Shown: positions 21,119 to 32,368, counted from the stretch's first letter. The stretch is 64,000 bases of DNA from Bartonella sp. 220B (GCF_026930205.1 NZ_JANHOI010000002.1:62001-126000), one strand, 5' to 3'. The notes: a model not told the origin generated them from the letters alone. Program-made: numbers and translations.

Positions 21119-21595
21119 TTAAGATAATTCAGTATAGGGGTTTTTTATGGAAAGCTTTTGAAGGATTTCTCTTTCAAGCTTTTCCATGTGATGCGCTTCG
21201 TCATCTGTTTCATGGTTATAGCCAAGCAGATGGAGTAAACCATGAACAATCATATGCGCCAAGTGATCCTGAAATAATTTTCCTTCTTTTTTTGCTTCAA
21301 GCGCAACAGTTTCTTGTGCAATAATGATATCACCAAGCATAGGTCCAGGAGGATCTCCAGCTTTAAGTGGATAAGCAGGAAAGGATAACACATTCGTGGG
21401 TTTGTTTTTATTACGCCATTGCGCGTTGATCTGTGCCATATGTTTGTTATCCGTAAAAAGAAGACTGATTTCGCTTATAACATTGTCCAATGAAACATGA
21501 TGCATTGTTGTTTTTAATATTTTTTCAGTGATATTATAAAGTGTTTTCTCATCATTCCATCCAGAGCTCTCAACGGTTATATCAATAGTAATCAT
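21119..21595 (-). CDS. ybeY: endoribonuclease YbeY
   Basis: Single-strand endoribonuclease acting in 16S rRNA 3'-end maturation and ribosome quality control. The zinc site [21 protein letters not shown] contains the three His ligands (HGxxHLxGYxH). [12 protein letters not shown] is the other family motif. The length of 158 residues is normal. The start is 12 bases after the phoH stop, so the phoH-ybeY pair is probably co-transcribed. Confidence 0.96.
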   Translation of the reverse strand: MITIDITVESSGWNDEKTLYNITEKILKTTMHHVSLDNVISEISLLFTDNKHMAQINAQWRNKNKPTNVLSFPAYPLKAGDPPGPMLGDIIIAQETVALEAKKEGKLFQDHLAHMIVHGLLHLLGYNHETDDEAHHMEKLEREILQKLSIKNPYTELS

Positions 21596-21607
21596 GACAA
21601 ATCAAAC

Positions 21608-22717
21608 TCACTTTTTTGATGAAGCGCTTGAGGATGGTGTTTCTTGAATTTGTATAGCAGAATCATGATCATAAGCACGGACGATAGCGGTAACAAGGGG
21701 ATGGCGCACAACATCTTTTTCATTGAAGCGAATAATGACAATATTTTCTACGTGTGAGAGAATGCGTATTGCTTCGATTAAACCTGATTTTTGTCCGCTA
21801 GGCAAATCAATTTGGCTTACATCACCGGTGATGATCATACGTGTTCCTTCACCAAGACGTGTGAGGAACATTTTCATTTGCATAGGGGTGGTATTTTGGG
21901 CCTCATCAAGAATAACAGCAGCATGGGTAAGTGTTCGCCCGCGCATGAATGCAAGAGGAGCAATTTCTATGACACCAGAAGCTAGAATGCGCTCTACTTT
22001 CTCAGCAGGCATCATATCATAAAGGGCATCATAAAGTGGACGTAAATAGGGGTCAACTTTTTCTTTTAGGTCTCCAGGAAGAAAGCCCAGATGCTCTCCA
22101 GCTTCAACGGCAGGACGTGAGAGAATAATTCGTTCAATAATACCACGCTCCAAAAGCATTGCAGCATGAGCAACAGCGAGGTATGTTTTGCCTGTTCCTG
22201 CTGGTCCTACACCGAATACAAGTTCGCTATGTTCCATTGCACGTATATAAGCATCTTGTGTCGGAGTTCGAGCATGGATTGTTTTTTTATGGGTACTTAA
22301 TCGTGCAGCGATAGTTTTTTTCGTAGGTTGGGGTGTTGTGGAGGTTTCTTGCTGTTTTTGTAGCAAATTTGCCATGGCAATCACTCCTTCTGTATCTGAT
22401 AAAGTGAGCTCTTGATGTGTTTTGGCGCGTTCATAAAGCTGCTGTAATACATATTCCGCGCGTTTTATAGCGGAAATAGTTCCACAGATGAGAACTTCAT
22501 TTCCACGTGGATGAATACTGAGTCCGAGTTTTTGTTCGATATAAACAAGATTTTCGTTGAGTTTACCAAAAACTACTTTCGCATCTCTATTATTTTCGAA
22601 AATTAAAACAATATGCTTCACATCTTGTGTGCTTGCTTTTCTGAAAATACGCGTATTTTCAGGGTTAGCATTTATTTTTTCCTTAACGCGCTTTCCTTTT
22701 TCGGTTGAAGCTTTCAA
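21608..22717 (-). CDS. ybeZ: PhoH-family ATPase (YbeZ)
   Basis: A 369-residue PhoH-like ATPase and partner of YbeY. The N-terminal about 100 residues hold a KH-like segment (GNEVLICGTISAIKRAEYVL). The ATPase part has Walker A GVGPAGTGKTYLAVAHA, LSRPAVEAGEHLGFLPGD and Walker B AVILDEAQNTTPMQMKMFLTR. The start codon is TTG at 22717, preceded by a good AGGAG seven bases upstream; no ATG lies nearby in frame. Probable helicase-like RNA function, inferred from the family. Confidence 0.93.
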   Translation of the reverse strand: MKASTEKGKRVKEKINANPENTRIFRKASTQDVKHIVLIFENNRDAKVVFGKLNENLVYIEQKLGLSIHPRGNEVLICGTISAIKRAEYVLQQLYERAKTHQELTLSDTEGVIAMANLLQKQQETSTTPQPTKKTIAARLSTHKKTIHARTPTQDAYIRAMEHSELVFGVGPAGTGKTYLAVAHAAMLLERGIIERIILSRPAVEAGEHLGFLPGDLKEKVDPYLRPLYDALYDMMPAEKVERILASGVIEIAPLAFMRGRTLTHAAVILDEAQNTTPMQMKMFLTRLGEGTRMIITGDVSQIDLPSGQKSGLIEAIRILSHVENIVIIRFNEKDVVRHPLVTAIVRAYDHDSAIQIQETPSSSASSKK

Positions 22718-22888
22718 CCTATTCTCCTGTATTCACATAAATTTTGCACATTTTCTTGAAAAAACTTTATAAAAAACAATTTTTCTATGCATAAAGCATA
22801 AAGTGCAAGCTTTAGATGTAATCATTTTCCTCAAAAATAAAAGGTTTTTTTTGAAGCCTATGTTGTATACAAAGTATGAAAGGCATAT

Positions 22889-24265
22889 CTACACATTTGC
22901 TATTTCACCGACAAAACTGTTTGAGCTTACGTCTTTAATATGAATTGTTATCACAGTGCCTGTAGAGGACTCTGTATCTACGGCAACAGGTAAAAGCCAA
23001 GGAGAACGACCTACCATTTGTCCCGAATGACGCCCAGCTTTTTCAATGAGAACATCAGTTGTTTGACCAATTTTAGAACGTAAAAATGCATTTTGCTGTT
23101 CAAGAAGAAGCACTTGTAAATGTTGAAGCCGAGCATCTTTTACAGTTTCATCAACATGATTTTTCATTGTTGCCCCAACTGTTCCAGGTCGCGGTGAATA
23201 TTTGAAAGAATAGGCTGAACTGTATTGTACTTGTTTAATAAGTTTAATAGTTTCTTCAAAATCTTCATCTGTTTCTCCTGGAAATCCTACAATAAAGTCA
23301 CCTGAAAAAGCAATATCAGGTCGCGCGGTACGAATTTTTTCGATAAGCTGAAGATAATGAATGCTTTTGTGTTGGCGGTTCATTGCTTTTAAGATACGAT
23401 CTGAACCTGATTGAACAGGAAGATGCAGGTAAGGCATTAATATATCAAGGTCTCGGTGAGCGGCAATAAGGCTGTCATCCATATCTCGCGGGTGGCTGGT
23501 TGTGTAACGGAGACGCTTTAAACCATCCAATTTGGCAAGGTGATAGAGAAGGTCGCCAAGGCGCCAAGTTTTTCCATTAGCACTTTGTCCATGCCAACCA
23601 TTTACATTTTGTCCAAGCAGCGTAATTTCTTTGACACCGGCTTCAATGAGTTGGCGTGCTTCCTCAGTAATTTGCTCGACAGATCGTGATATTTCGGCAC
23701 CGCGTGTGTAAGGAACAACACAAAAAGTACAAAATTTGTCGCAGCCTTCCTGCACTGTTAAAAATGCACTCACGCCTCGTTTTCTTACAGCGCGTTTATT
23801 ATGAGGTGGTAAGTGAGCAAATTTATCTTCAACAGCATAATCTGTTTCGATAACTTTTTTTCCTTGTTTGGCTTTTTTTAACAAGTCTGGCAACCGATGA
23901 TACATTTGCGGACCAATAACGAGGTCTACTGTTGGAGCACGGCGCAAAATTTCACTTCCCTCAGCTTGTGCTACACAACCAGTTACGCCGACCATCAAAG
24001 GCTTATCAGGTGTTCTTTCTTGACGCATCACACGTAAACGTCCAAGATCAGAATAGAGCTTTTCTGCTGCTTTTTCACGAATATGGCAGGTATTAACAAG
24101 AATAAGATCAGCATCATTTGGTGTTTGTGTCGTAACATAACCTTGTGAATGGAGACTATCAGTCATTCGCTGGCTGTCATACACATTCATTTGACACCCA
24201 TAGGTTTTGATAAAAACCTTTTTAGGTGTAACTGGAGGCGTATTTTTAGGATTTACTTTATTCAT
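22889..24265 (-). CDS. miaB: tRNA-2-methylthio-N6-dimethylallyladenosine synthase MiaB
   Basis: Radical-SAM methylthiotransferase that modifies A37 of tRNAs. Domain order is visible: an N-terminal UPF0004 domain with [21 protein letters not shown] and GCVAQAEG (three Cys for the auxiliary 4Fe-4S cluster), a radical SAM core with [17 protein letters not shown] (CxxxCxxC), and a C-terminal TRAM domain. The 458 residues are full length. It heads a minus-strand run after rimI and tsaB. Confidence 0.97.
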   Translation of the reverse strand: MNKVNPKNTPPVTPKKVFIKTYGCQMNVYDSQRMTDSLHSQGYVTTQTPNDADLILVNTCHIREKAAEKLYSDLGRLRVMRQERTPDKPLMVGVTGCVAQAEGSEILRRAPTVDLVIGPQMYHRLPDLLKKAKQGKKVIETDYAVEDKFAHLPPHNKRAVRKRGVSAFLTVQEGCDKFCTFCVVPYTRGAEISRSVEQITEEARQLIEAGVKEITLLGQNVNGWHGQSANGKTWRLGDLLYHLAKLDGLKRLRYTTSHPRDMDDSLIAAHRDLDILMPYLHLPVQSGSDRILKAMNRQHKSIHYLQLIEKIRTARPDIAFSGDFIVGFPGETDEDFEETIKLIKQVQYSSAYSFKYSPRPGTVGATMKNHVDETVKDARLQHLQVLLLEQQNAFLRSKIGQTTDVLIEKAGRHSGQMVGRSPWLLPVAVDTESSTGTVITIHIKDVSSNSFVGEIANV

Positions 24266-24296
24266 GATGCATGTTTAAATGTTTTTCACGCAGATC

Positions 24297-24791
24297 TCAA
24301 TCTGTTTGCTTAAAAGTTTTTTGCATAATGATTGCATCTGTGCGGCTATTTTTTGACTGGTAGTAAGCAGGTCGTTTAGCAACTTTTTGAAATTCGAAAT
24401 GTTGATAAAGGTTTAAAGCAGAGAGATTTGTTTCTTCTACTTCCAAGAACAGTTTTATAGCGCGTTCGTGGTGAAGATGGCGGAGTGTGCTATCGATAAG
24501 CAAGGTACCAATTCCTTTTCGACGAAAATGAGGGTGAACAGCAATTGTGATAATTTCTGCTTCATCTAGAATGAGACGGCATAGACAAAAGCCTAATATT
24601 TGATTTGGTTGACCAATGAAGGAGGCTTTGTATCCGAAAATAGAGTGATCTGTTAAGAAATTATCAAAAGCTTGTTTTTCCCAAGCAGGGGTAAAACAAT
24701 GCTGATGAATTTGGTGGAGGGAAGCACTATCATCGGCTTGGAGGAGAGCAATCCAAAAATGTTTTTTTATCAATGAAAATTTAAACATCAT
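24297..24791 (-). CDS. rimI: ribosomal-protein-alanine N-acetyltransferase, RimI type
   Basis: A GNAT acetyltransferase of 164 residues. The acetyl-CoA loop is IAVHPHFRRKGIGTLLIDSTLR (residues about 80-100), and EVEETNLSALNLYQHFEFQ is the typical RimI C-terminal block. By family it acetylates the N-terminus of ribosomal protein S18. The ATG overlaps the tsaB stop by 4 bases; tsaB-rimI pairing is common in bacteria and supports the assignment. Confidence 0.9.
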   Translation of the reverse strand: MMFKFSLIKKHFWIALLQADDSASLHQIHQHCFTPAWEKQAFDNFLTDHSIFGYKASFIGQPNQILGFCLCRLILDEAEIITIAVHPHFRRKGIGTLLIDSTLRHLHHERAIKLFLEVEETNLSALNLYQHFEFQKVAKRPAYYQSKNSRTDAIIMQKTFKQTD

Positions 24792-25471
24792 TTTTTACGT
24801 GGTAAAATAAAACCTGTTTGTTGTTTTGCATCAGCATTGCGTAAATAGAGTGGACGGGGTGGATTTTGTGGCTTTTTGTTTGCGGCAAGGTGGGCATAGT
24901 TTACAATATCAGCTGCTTCGCAGAGGGTTTTATTTTGCACAATTGTTTTGTTTACTTTATTCTTTTTTATGTATAGCGCAATGATATCAGCTGCTGGACC
25001 GGTTAATGTCGTTTGCTGTGGTAAATCTTTGATAATATTTTCAATTGTTTTTAAGCCAGGCGCCCCTAAAGGTGTAAGATCTTCATTAAAGTTTTGATAA
25101 TAGAACATGTCTCTTCCAGCTTCAATAACAACAGAGATTGCTGAGGTAGTATTTTTGTTGCTTGTCTGTGCCGCTAATGCTTCCATTGCACTGATACCAA
25201 CAGCTGGTATTTTGAGTGCGAGTGCCAAAGCTCTTGCTGTTGAAACACCTACACGCACACCGGTGAAGGATCCAGGTCCAATATTGACAGCAATGCGATC
25301 AACCTGATTAAGAGGCATATTAGCTTGGTCAGTTACTTGTGCAATGTATCCAATCAGTTTTTCAGCATGTCCTTTATTCATGCGTTCGCTGATGCGGGCA
25401 ATGACAGATTTATGACGAAGGAGTGCAACAGCGCAATAAATTGAAGCAGTGTCTATAGCAAGGATAAGCAT
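24788..25471 (-). CDS. tsaB: tRNA threonylcarbamoyladenosine biosynthesis protein TsaB
   Basis: Non-catalytic partner of TsaD in making t6A37 of ANN-decoding tRNAs. The 227 residues begin LILAIDTASIYCAVALL (ASKHA fold) and contain IAVNIGPGSFTGVRVGVSTARALA, the TsaB hallmark. The C-terminus ends PRPLYLRNADAK, also typical. It overlaps rimI by 4 bases. Confidence 0.94.
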   Translation of the reverse strand: MLILAIDTASIYCAVALLRHKSVIARISERMNKGHAEKLIGYIAQVTDQANMPLNQVDRIAVNIGPGSFTGVRVGVSTARALALALKIPAVGISAMEALAAQTSNKNTTSAISVVIEAGRDMFYYQNFNEDLTPLGAPGLKTIENIIKDLPQQTTLTGPAADIIALYIKKNKVNKTIVQNKTLCEAADIVNYAHLAANKKPQNPPRPLYLRNADAKQQTGFILPRKK

Positions 25472-25566
25472 AAAATATTCTCATTTAATGTGATAAAAGA
25501 CCACTGTATTTTCAGTCCCTGTTTGTTTTGTTGATGTGTTGCACAACATTTTAAAAAGATGCAGAT

Positions 25567-26730
25567 TCAAAACATTATATGATTCAATTCAATTAATTTT
25601 ATCATAATAAGACTGCAGGCAGTAAGAATGAGTATGGAGCAGGTTGAAACTAAAATAACACGCCATCCTGCTTTTTTTAATGATCGGACATCAACGCCTA
25701 ACCCCAAAGCTGCCATTGAAATGACAGTGAACAACTGAGCAATAAATCTAATGGGGATGAGTGTGGTTTCAGGCATAAGATTGCTGGAGCGGATCAACAT
25801 CATGATAATAAAACCAATGATAAACCATGGAACAAGAGTGTGCCAACGCAAACGCGTTTGTGCCGATCGATGGTAAAGAATTGATAAAGCAAAAATAAGA
25901 GGACCTAACATAAGAACGCGCACCAATTTAACAACTGTTGCAATTTGAACACTTATAAAAGAAACAGATGCCGTAGCTGCTAAAACCTGTGGTACAGCAT
26001 ACACCACCATACCCGCAAGAACACCATATTGGCTAAAGGATAGATTGAGGAGTGGATGTAAAAAAGGGAGGAATAAAATAATAAGAATACCCAAAAGAGC
26101 GGTAAAAGCAATTGATGCTGCTATTTCCTCATGTTTTGCTTTAATGACAGGTGCAACGGCGACGATAGCCGAATTACCACAAATAGCATTTCCACAAGCA
26201 ACGAGCATTGCTAAATGTGAAGAAAGCCCAAAAAGTCGACCGATAGAAAAACTCATAAGGATGGTGATGAATATTACAAATATAATACTAGCAAGTAAAC
26301 TCCAACCCGCTGAAAAAACAGCATGTATGCTAATGCTTGCCCCTAGAAGAACAATAGCAAATTCAAGCAGTGTTTTTGCACAAAAAGTTATACCTTTTTG
26401 AAAATATGTTGGTAAAGCAAAGCAACTACGTATAATCGATCCTAAGAGAATTGCTAAAACAAGATTCTCGAGCCATGCTTGTCCCAAAAGTTGTTTTTCT
26501 ATAACTTCTATACCATACGCTAAGATTGATATCAGTAAACATACCAAGATACCAGGACCAAAGTCGTTTAAAAGGGAGAGATTTTTCTTTATCAATTTAA
26601 GACTTTGCCCCAAAGGAATGATAGTGTCAAATAAGAGCAGTGATAGCAAAAAAAGTGAGAAGAACAAAGAGAAAAAAGTTTTAAAGATTTGTTCTTGCTT
26701 GTAAGGCTGCGGCCAAGGTTCCATCATCAA
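25567..26730 (-). CDS. YeiH-family putative anion (sulfate) exporter, membrane protein
   Basis: A 387-residue polytopic inner-membrane protein with about ten hydrophobic segments. Family marks of the YeiH (Cons_hypoth698) group are [38 protein letters not shown] and [18 protein letters not shown]. The predicted start overlaps the end of recR by 50 bases; a later start in the hydrophilic N-terminus cannot be excluded. Sulfate export is the family label and has little direct support. Confidence 0.82.
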   Translation of the reverse strand: MMMEPWPQPYKQEQIFKTFFSLFFSLFLLSLLLFDTIIPLGQSLKLIKKNLSLLNDFGPGILVCLLISILAYGIEVIEKQLLGQAWLENLVLAILLGSIIRSCFALPTYFQKGITFCAKTLLEFAIVLLGASISIHAVFSAGWSLLASIIFVIFITILMSFSIGRLFGLSSHLAMLVACGNAICGNSAIVAVAPVIKAKHEEIAASIAFTALLGILIILFLPFLHPLLNLSFSQYGVLAGMVVYAVPQVLAATASVSFISVQIATVVKLVRVLMLGPLIFALSILYHRSAQTRLRWHTLVPWFIIGFIIMMLIRSSNLMPETTLIPIRFIAQLFTVISMAALGLGVDVRSLKKAGWRVILVSTCSILILTACSLIMIKLIELNHIMF

Positions 26731-27286
26731 GATAATCTAATTCACCTCCTACAGGCACTCCATGGGCAAGCCGGGTTACTTTAATTGAAAAGTTGGAAAG
26801 CTGGTCTGTGATGTAGTGAGCTGTTGTTTGTCCTTCAACAGTGGCATTAACAGCTAAAATAATTTCTGTAATTGAGTTTTTTACAACACGCTGTACTAGG
26901 GGGGCAATGTTAAGTTCATCTGGGCCTATTCCATCTAAGGGAGAGAGTCGTCCACCCAAGACATGATAACGGGCTGCTAAAGTTTTTGCACGCTCAAGAG
27001 CCCACAGATCAGCAATATCCTCAACAACAATAATTGTTGTATCATCGCGGCGGGGATCTGTGCAAATGGAACAGGGGTCAGTTGTATCGACATTCCCACA
27101 GACAGAGCAAATACCGACTTTTTCTACAGCTGCTTGTATCGCTGTTCCTAAAGGTTCCAATAAGGATTCCTTTTTTTTAATGAGGTGAAGTGCAGCACGA
27201 CGTGCTGAACGTGGACCAAGACCTGGTATTCGTGCTAAAAGCTGAATGAGACGCTCAATTTCAGGTCCTGCAATATATTTAGACAT
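26681..27286 (-). CDS. recR: recombination mediator RecR
   Basis: Loads RecA with RecFO at gaps and ends. The start at ATG 27286 ([13 protein letters not shown]) has GGGGGAT about six bases upstream and gives 201 residues, the family norm; the frame to 27313 was rejected. The helix-hairpin-helix [19 protein letters not shown], a four-Cys zinc site ([16 protein letters not shown]) and a Toprim domain ([15 protein letters not shown]) appear in order. It sits in the classic dnaX-ybaB-recR cluster. Confidence 0.96.
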   Translation of the reverse strand: MSKYIAGPEIERLIQLLARIPGLGPRSARRAALHLIKKKESLLEPLGTAIQAAVEKVGICSVCGNVDTTDPCSICTDPRRDDTTIIVVEDIADLWALERAKTLAARYHVLGGRLSPLDGIGPDELNIAPLVQRVVKNSITEIILAVNATVEGQTTAHYITDQLSNFSIKVTRLAHGVPVGGELDYLDDGTLAAALQARTNL

Positions 27287-27323
27287 ATGTTTATCCCCCG
27301 AGATTAAATGCAATCCGGTTCAT

Positions 27324-27647
27324 TTAGAGTGGCAGTTTTAAACCCGATGGGAGCGGCAGCCCTGCTGTTATACTTTTGGTTTTTTCTTCTATAGCTGTTT
27401 CGATTTTTATTTTAGCTTCATGGTGAGCTGCTACAATGAGATCTTCAAGAATTTCAGCTTCTTCAGGATTGAGTAATGAAGGATCAATTTGAATCGCCAC
27501 TATAGCATTTTTGCCGTTTAAGGTGATGCTGACAAGACCACCGCCTGCAGAGCCAATGGCTTGCATATTCGCCATTTCCTCTTGAATTTGCTGCATTTTT
27601 TCTTGCATTTCCTTGGCTTTTTTCATCATGTTCATCATGTTACGCAT
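27324..27647 (-). CDS. YbaB/EbfC nucleoid-associated protein
   Basis: A 107-residue YbaB/EbfC-family DNA-binding protein. The N-terminal helix is Met/Lys/Gln-rich ([21 protein letters not shown]), followed by [21 protein letters not shown] and [15 protein letters not shown]. It lies between dnaX and recR, 14 bases after dnaX, in the conserved three-gene cluster. Confidence 0.95.
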   Translation of the reverse strand: MRNMMNMMKKAKEMQEKMQQIQEEMANMQAIGSAGGGLVSITLNGKNAIVAIQIDPSLLNPEEAEILEDLIVAAHHEAKIKIETAIEEKTKSITAGLPLPSGLKLPL

Positions 27648-27661
27648 AGAAATGGGTATCC

Positions 27662-29602
27662 TTATTCATCATTGATATCACTTTCGTTTTTTAAAGTATC
27701 AGCATTTTTAAAGGTATTGGGGAGCAAATCAAGATCGTGTTCTTGTTTATTCAAGCGAATATCGACAATTTTTGCTTCTGGAAAATGGTTGAGTATTTTT
27801 GCAATATCGGGATCTGTTTGTGCATTAGAAAAAAGAGTCTTTTGGATAGCCACATTTTCTTCTTGTAGAGTTGGCCCCCCTCCTTCATTAACAAAAGTTA
27901 TAGTCCAACGTTTTTTTGTCCATTGGAAAAGTACTTTTTCGATATTACGGGCAAGTGAAAGAGGAGCGTTTTCAGCAAGTCTTAAGGTAATATGTCCCGG
28001 TTTAAAAGAAACAGGGTGAACAAATTCTTTAAAAAAAATTTTGAAAGAATCATCATTATATTGTTCAGCTAATTTAACAATATCGTGCAAAGAATTAATA
28101 ATGATGGGTTGCGCTTCAGTCATCTCTTTTACTTCTTGCACTGATGAATGCGATAAATCTGCAATATCTTTAGAAAGTGCAACAGATGGAGAAGTTTCAA
28201 AAGCTTTTGTTTTTTCAAGGGTGTTTGTGTTTTCAAGATGTAGAGTTTTGACTGAATCTTTTCGTTGTAAAGAGTGGTCTAATTGGTTGTCAAACGGTGT
28301 TTTTATAGCGGATTGATTTTGTGATGTGTTTGAAATATCTAGGACAGAAGAGGTACAGACAGCTGTTTCTTTTGTCGTATTATTTACATTTGTGGATTCT
28401 TGATGCGAAGCATTTGAAACAATTGTGGGGGGTGTTTTTTCTTGGGCAAGCTTTTTCAAAGTTTCATCAAGCGTTGGTAGATCAGCAGTATGTGCAAGAC
28501 GAATAAGTAACATTTCGGCAGCTTGGAGGGGATGTGCGGTTTGACTAACTTCTTGTAAGCCTTTGAGCAACATTTGCCAGTTTCGAGATAAAACAGGGAT
28601 GGAAAGTTTTTTTGAAAACTCTAGGCTTCTTAAACGTTCTTCTTCAGAAAGCGAGAGATTTTCAACTATCTCTGGAGTAAAACGTAGACGTGTAACCAGA
28701 TGATTAAAATCGGCCAATTCTGTCAATATAGTAAGAGGATCAGCGCCTGCATCATATTGGCTGCGTAATTCATGCAATGCCTCTACAACCTTGCCTTTCA
28801 TAATGAATTCAAAGAGATCAATGATACGTGCTTGATCGGCTAATCCTAACATGACGCGCACTGCAATGGCACTAACCTTGCCATGGCTATGCGCAATTGC
28901 TTGATCAAAAATGGACAGTGCATCACGTACAGAGCCTTCAGCAGCGCGAGCAATCATAGAGAGCGCTTGCTCTTCTACTTCTACGTTTTCATATTTTGCA
29001 ATTTGGCGCAAATGCGCAACCAAGACTGCTGATTCAATGCGCCGAAGGTCAAAACGCTGGCAACGTGAAAGGATTGTAATAGGAACTTTACGAATTTCTG
29101 TTGTTGCAAAAATAAATTTGACATGCGCTGGTGGTTCTTCAAGTGTTTTCAACAAGCCGTTAAATGCTTGCGTTGAGAGCATATGCACTTCATCAATAAT
29201 ATAGACCTTATAGCGTGCAGAAACAGGGCGGTAACGTATTTGTTCAATAATTTCACGAATATCATCAATACCTGTATGTGAAGCTGCGTCCATTTCTATA
29301 ACATCGATATGGCGTCCTTCAATGATTTGCGTGCAATGTTCACCGAGTGTATCCAATACAGTTGTTGGTTGGTTAATATCTTTAGTTTTGTAGTTGAGCG
29401 CCCGTGCCAAAATACGCGCTGTTGTGGTTTTACCCACTCCACGAATTCCTGTGAGCATCCACGCTTGTGCAATGCGCCCTGTTTCAAAGGCATTTGTAAG
29501 GGTACGCACCATTGCCTCTTGACCAATAAGATCAGAGAAATTCTGAGGTCGATATTTGCGGGCAAGAACACGATAGGTTGTTTCTACCGGCGTATTTTTC
29601 AT
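27662..29602 (-). CDS. dnaX: DNA polymerase III subunit gamma/tau
   Basis: Clamp-loader ATPase of the replicative polymerase. I start it at ATG 29602 ([20 protein letters not shown]) rather than TTG 29614, because it gives the usual N-terminus with GGA about 9 bases upstream: 646 residues. Walker A is [14 protein letters not shown], Walker B/DExx is [11 protein letters not shown], and the sensor is [20 protein letters not shown]. The zinc-ligand cluster of Escherichia coli DnaX is absent; only one Cys (GEHCTQ) lies in that region, as I recall for rhizobial DnaX. A polar tau-like C-terminal third follows. Confidence 0.95.
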   Translation of the reverse strand: MKNTPVETTYRVLARKYRPQNFSDLIGQEAMVRTLTNAFETGRIAQAWMLTGIRGVGKTTTARILARALNYKTKDINQPTTVLDTLGEHCTQIIEGRHIDVIEMDAASHTGIDDIREIIEQIRYRPVSARYKVYIIDEVHMLSTQAFNGLLKTLEEPPAHVKFIFATTEIRKVPITILSRCQRFDLRRIESAVLVAHLRQIAKYENVEVEEQALSMIARAAEGSVRDALSIFDQAIAHSHGKVSAIAVRVMLGLADQARIIDLFEFIMKGKVVEALHELRSQYDAGADPLTILTELADFNHLVTRLRFTPEIVENLSLSEEERLRSLEFSKKLSIPVLSRNWQMLLKGLQEVSQTAHPLQAAEMLLIRLAHTADLPTLDETLKKLAQEKTPPTIVSNASHQESTNVNNTTKETAVCTSSVLDISNTSQNQSAIKTPFDNQLDHSLQRKDSVKTLHLENTNTLEKTKAFETSPSVALSKDIADLSHSSVQEVKEMTEAQPIIINSLHDIVKLAEQYNDDSFKIFFKEFVHPVSFKPGHITLRLAENAPLSLARNIEKVLFQWTKKRWTITFVNEGGGPTLQEENVAIQKTLFSNAQTDPDIAKILNHFPEAKIVDIRLNKQEHDLDLLPNTFKNADTLKNESDINDE

Positions 29603-29834
29603 CAACGATTCCAACTTTGAAGCTCTTTATGGTACATTCCAATAATACAAAGGCACAGATTAACACTGTACATTAATATAAAAGGATTTTTTCTCAATCA
29701 ATTTATTTTTTGAAAGAACAGGACAATTTGCTTAAAGAGAGCCAAATTTCTTCTCTGCTTATACACAACGTTCCTTTAAAAATTCAAAATGCTTCACCAA
29801 AAAATGATAAAGATATGATTTACTTGATAATAAA

Positions 29835-29930
29835 GGAGGCTGGTACAATGACCCGTACCAAAACTCGTTGGGGCTGCTTCTTTCCAGACCTGACCCAGTT
29901 GGCGAGCAGTTCGTCCACCACCAACCTCCC
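29835..29930 (-). ncRNA. ffs: small signal recognition particle RNA (4.5S RNA)
   Basis: About 96 bases on the minus strand. The conserved apical domain GGTCAGGTCTGGAAAGAAGC matches the universal SRP RNA domain IV (symmetric loop and GGAA tetraloop region). The ends close perfectly: 5' GGAGGTTGGT pairs with 3' ACCAGCCTCC over ten base pairs (one G-U). The location just upstream of dnaX fits the conserved ffs-dnaX neighbourhood. It pairs with Ffh in co-translational membrane targeting. The precise 5' and 3' ends are estimated from the closing stem. Confidence 0.93.
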
Positions 29931-30708
29931 AATCTCATATTGTCGATTTAAAATGAAAAATCAAGCTAAGAAACAAAAAAATATGACAAGAGCGATAAAG
30001 AAATTTTCTTTTGAGTTAAACTTATACCATAAACAATCAATAGGATGAAAATTCATTAACTTTCATTGAGAGAGTGCATCATATATTATTAAATATGAAC
30101 AAAAGTTTTTATTTTTTACAAGATTAAGGAGATGTTAATTAACGAAGATCTGTTTTGGAGTTTTTTGGCAGGAATATGCATTTTGGGGGAAATATTTTAA
30201 AATGATGAAAAGTTTTCAACAATCAAAACGAGAGATTTAACATACAGGTTATTGAATAAATTGAAATTAGAAAATTGGGGGGAAAATAGTGTTACCAAAG
30301 AGCATATTCCCTATATTACATCACTTTCAATAACGGACGGGACGGATCTTTAACAGTCCGAAAATACGCCTCATTGACTTAAATGTTCGCTCTATAGCGG
30401 TCAAGACTTGAAAACTGAAAAGCAAAGCCGAGTTTTTTTGATGCGATTAAACTATCAAGCGGATTGAATATTTTTATGAAAAATTGCTCTGATGTTCTGA
30501 TAATGAAACAATACAAAATACAATTGGCTGCAAGAGTTACTCAATATTTAATTTTCCGCAATTTCGTTTGAATAGTTTGATTTTGTTAAACAAAACACAA
30601 ACGTCCCTTTAAAAAACAGGCATTGATAGCTTACTCTGCCCGATTTAAAAAAGCTCACTTCAACAATTACAGAAATCTATACAAATTTAAATGCTTTTGG
30701 AAAGACTA
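29931..30708. other. gene-poor region, possibly with a decayed coding fragment
   Basis: About 780 bp. The first part should hold the ffs promoter. At about 30340-30460 on the minus strand short protein-like stretches (for example LTAIERTFKSMRR in one frame, NEAYFRTVKDPSRPLL in another) suggest a degenerate gene, perhaps a transposase end, but this is weak. The rest is AT-rich without recognised features. Confidence 0.35.
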
Positions 30709-31116
30709 TCAATCGTAATCCCCTGTATCACAATTTGTTCCAATAATTCTTTTCTTAGTAACATTTTTAAAAACATAATTCCCTGACGGAGGGAAGCTTA
30801 CAGTGAGAGATTTTACACCTTTAAGCCTAAAAATTTGATGTTTTTTATTATGTGTTATTTTCTTCTCATCATCAGCAACAATTTTTAACTTTTCTAAGTC
30901 AGAAGGGGAAGAGTAAGATAAAGTAAAAGACGCTCTCTTGGGCTTAAATATTTTACAAGAGTATTCAACACCGTGATGCATCTTATCGGGTGTGCCAATC
31001 TTAGCACTTTCACCTGGCGCAAAATCCCATTCTTTTTCACCAAATCCAGCAAACGCAACACTGGAGTAAACAAGAATATTGGCAGCTAATAATCCTTGAC
31101 TGAAAATTTTTTTCAT
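30709..31116 (-). CDS. small secreted protein of unknown function
   Basis: A 135-residue protein with a clear Sec signal peptide (KK, then a hydrophobic GLLAANILVYSSVAFAG with an AFA-G cleavage site around residue 23). The mature part is Lys-rich, about 112 residues, with two Cys (in EYSCKIF and GTNCDTG) that could form a disulfide, and beta-rich looking segments (SFTLSYSSPS, SLTVSFPPSGNYVF). I do not recognise the family. ATG 31116 is preceded by AAGGGAAAAA. It stands alone between two long non-coding stretches. Periplasmic or extracellular location is inferred. Confidence 0.75.
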   Translation of the reverse strand: MKKIFSQGLLAANILVYSSVAFAGFGEKEWDFAPGESAKIGTPDKMHHGVEYSCKIFKPKRASFTLSYSSPSDLEKLKIVADDEKKITHNKKHQIFRLKGVKSLTVSFPPSGNYVFKNVTKKRIIGTNCDTGDYD

Positions 31117-31504
31117 TTTTTTCCCTTTTGTTCTAAAATATGATTAATGATAAATCAGTTTTTGTAAATAGAAAAGATCAAATCTATAAAGCAAAAAGCG
31201 GGGTGCAACTGTACTTTGCAGCTTTATAAAAATGATTTTGAGCATTTCTTGAGTTCTAAACAATCAAAAGCAGTTTGATGTATTCTGAGAGAAATTTAAA
31301 TTATTTAATGACCTTATTTAGAAGGTTTATAGTTACTCTTTTAAAATAAAATCGAATAAAGATTATATCTTTTCTCCAAGGGCTCTCTTTTGTATGGGGG
31401 AGATGGGGAGCCAAAGGAAATTATGAATTGTTATTTATGGTGTTTTTTGTCTATGCTTAGATTGTATTCTTTGTTGTCCACAAAAATAGACAATTAATTG
31501 TTCC
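31117..31504. other. intergenic region without recognised gene
   Basis: About 390 bp upstream of the small secreted protein gene and downstream of pheA. AT-rich; no RNA gene, repeat or convincing terminator was recognised. Confidence 0.45.
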
Positions 31505-32368
31505 TCATAGATGTGCTGTTCGATCATTTTGAGCAGGATAAATACCGATAATGCGCCATTCAGCAGAGAAGAAAGCGAGTTCTTCTAGAGCAAGTTTCAT
31601 CATAGGCTCTTCAGGATGCCCCTCAATATCAACGAAGAATTGTGTTGCATTGAAATTTCCACCAATTTGGTAGCTTTCTAATTTTGTCATATTAATACCA
31701 TTTGTGGCAAATCCCCCTAGAGTTTTATAAAGGGCAGCTGGTACATTGCGCACACGAAAAAGAAGACTTGTGATGATCTTTTCGCCATTTTGGGGTTTTG
31801 GTATATGTTTTTGAGAACGCGAAAGAATGACAAAACGCGTAATATTATGAGGACTATCTTCAACATTTTTTTCAAGAATATCAAGTCCGTAGAGATCAGC
31901 GGCGATCAGAGGAGCTAAGGCTGCTTGTGAACGTTTTGCATCATTTTTAATCAATTTTGCGGCTCCAGCTGTGTCAGCAGAGGTAACAGGTATCCAGCCA
32001 TGATTGCGTATAATTTTACGGCATTGTGCAAGGGCATGTGTATGGCTATGTACGGTTTTAATTTCTTCAAGCGTAACACCGGGTAAAACCATGAGTTGAA
32101 AATGAATAGGTAAAAAATATTCACCAATAATATAAAGGGATGATTGCGGTAAGAGGTGATGAATATCCGCAACGCGCCCAGCAAGAGTATTTTCAATAGG
32201 AATCATAGCAAGATCAGCTTGTCCACTTTCTACAAAGTTGATGGCATCTTCAAAAGTAGTACAGGGTACAGCATCCATCTTGGGAAACAGTTTGGAGCAA
32301 GCAATATGAGAATTTGCACCATATTCTCCTTGAAAAGAGATTTTATTAGTTTTTTTAAGTGTTTTCAT
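31505..32368 (-). CDS. pheA: prephenate dehydratase
   Basis: Converts prephenate to phenylpyruvate in phenylalanine synthesis. A monofunctional enzyme of 287 residues with no chorismate mutase domain. The catalytic domain has [33 protein letters not shown] and the [10 protein letters not shown] motif (catalytic Thr-Arg-Phe). A C-terminal ACT domain (about 195-275) begins [15 protein letters not shown]. Its allosteric ESRP-like segment reads LESYQIGG, as I recall for rhizobial enzymes. It overlaps kdsB by 4 bases. Confidence 0.95.
   Translation of the reverse strand: MKTLKKTNKISFQGEYGANSHIACSKLFPKMDAVPCTTFEDAINFVESGQADLAMIPIENTLAGRVADIHHLLPQSSLYIIGEYFLPIHFQLMVLPGVTLEEIKTVHSHTHALAQCRKIIRNHGWIPVTSADTAGAAKLIKNDAKRSQAALAPLIAADLYGLDILEKNVEDSPHNITRFVILSRSQKHIPKPQNGEKIITSLLFRVRNVPAALYKTLGGFATNGINMTKLESYQIGGNFNATQFFVDIEGHPEEPMMKLALEELAFFSAEWRIIGIYPAQNDRTAHL

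Noticed and set aside
29710-30048. 112-codon plus-strand ORF after dnaX
   Set aside because: It overlaps the SRP RNA gene on the other strand and has no recognisable protein features.
30330-30480. Possible transposase C-terminal fragment (LTAIERTFKSMRR reading)
   Set aside because: Only about 35 residues in one frame with a competing protein-like reading in another; no inverted repeats found. Too weak to list as a mobile element.
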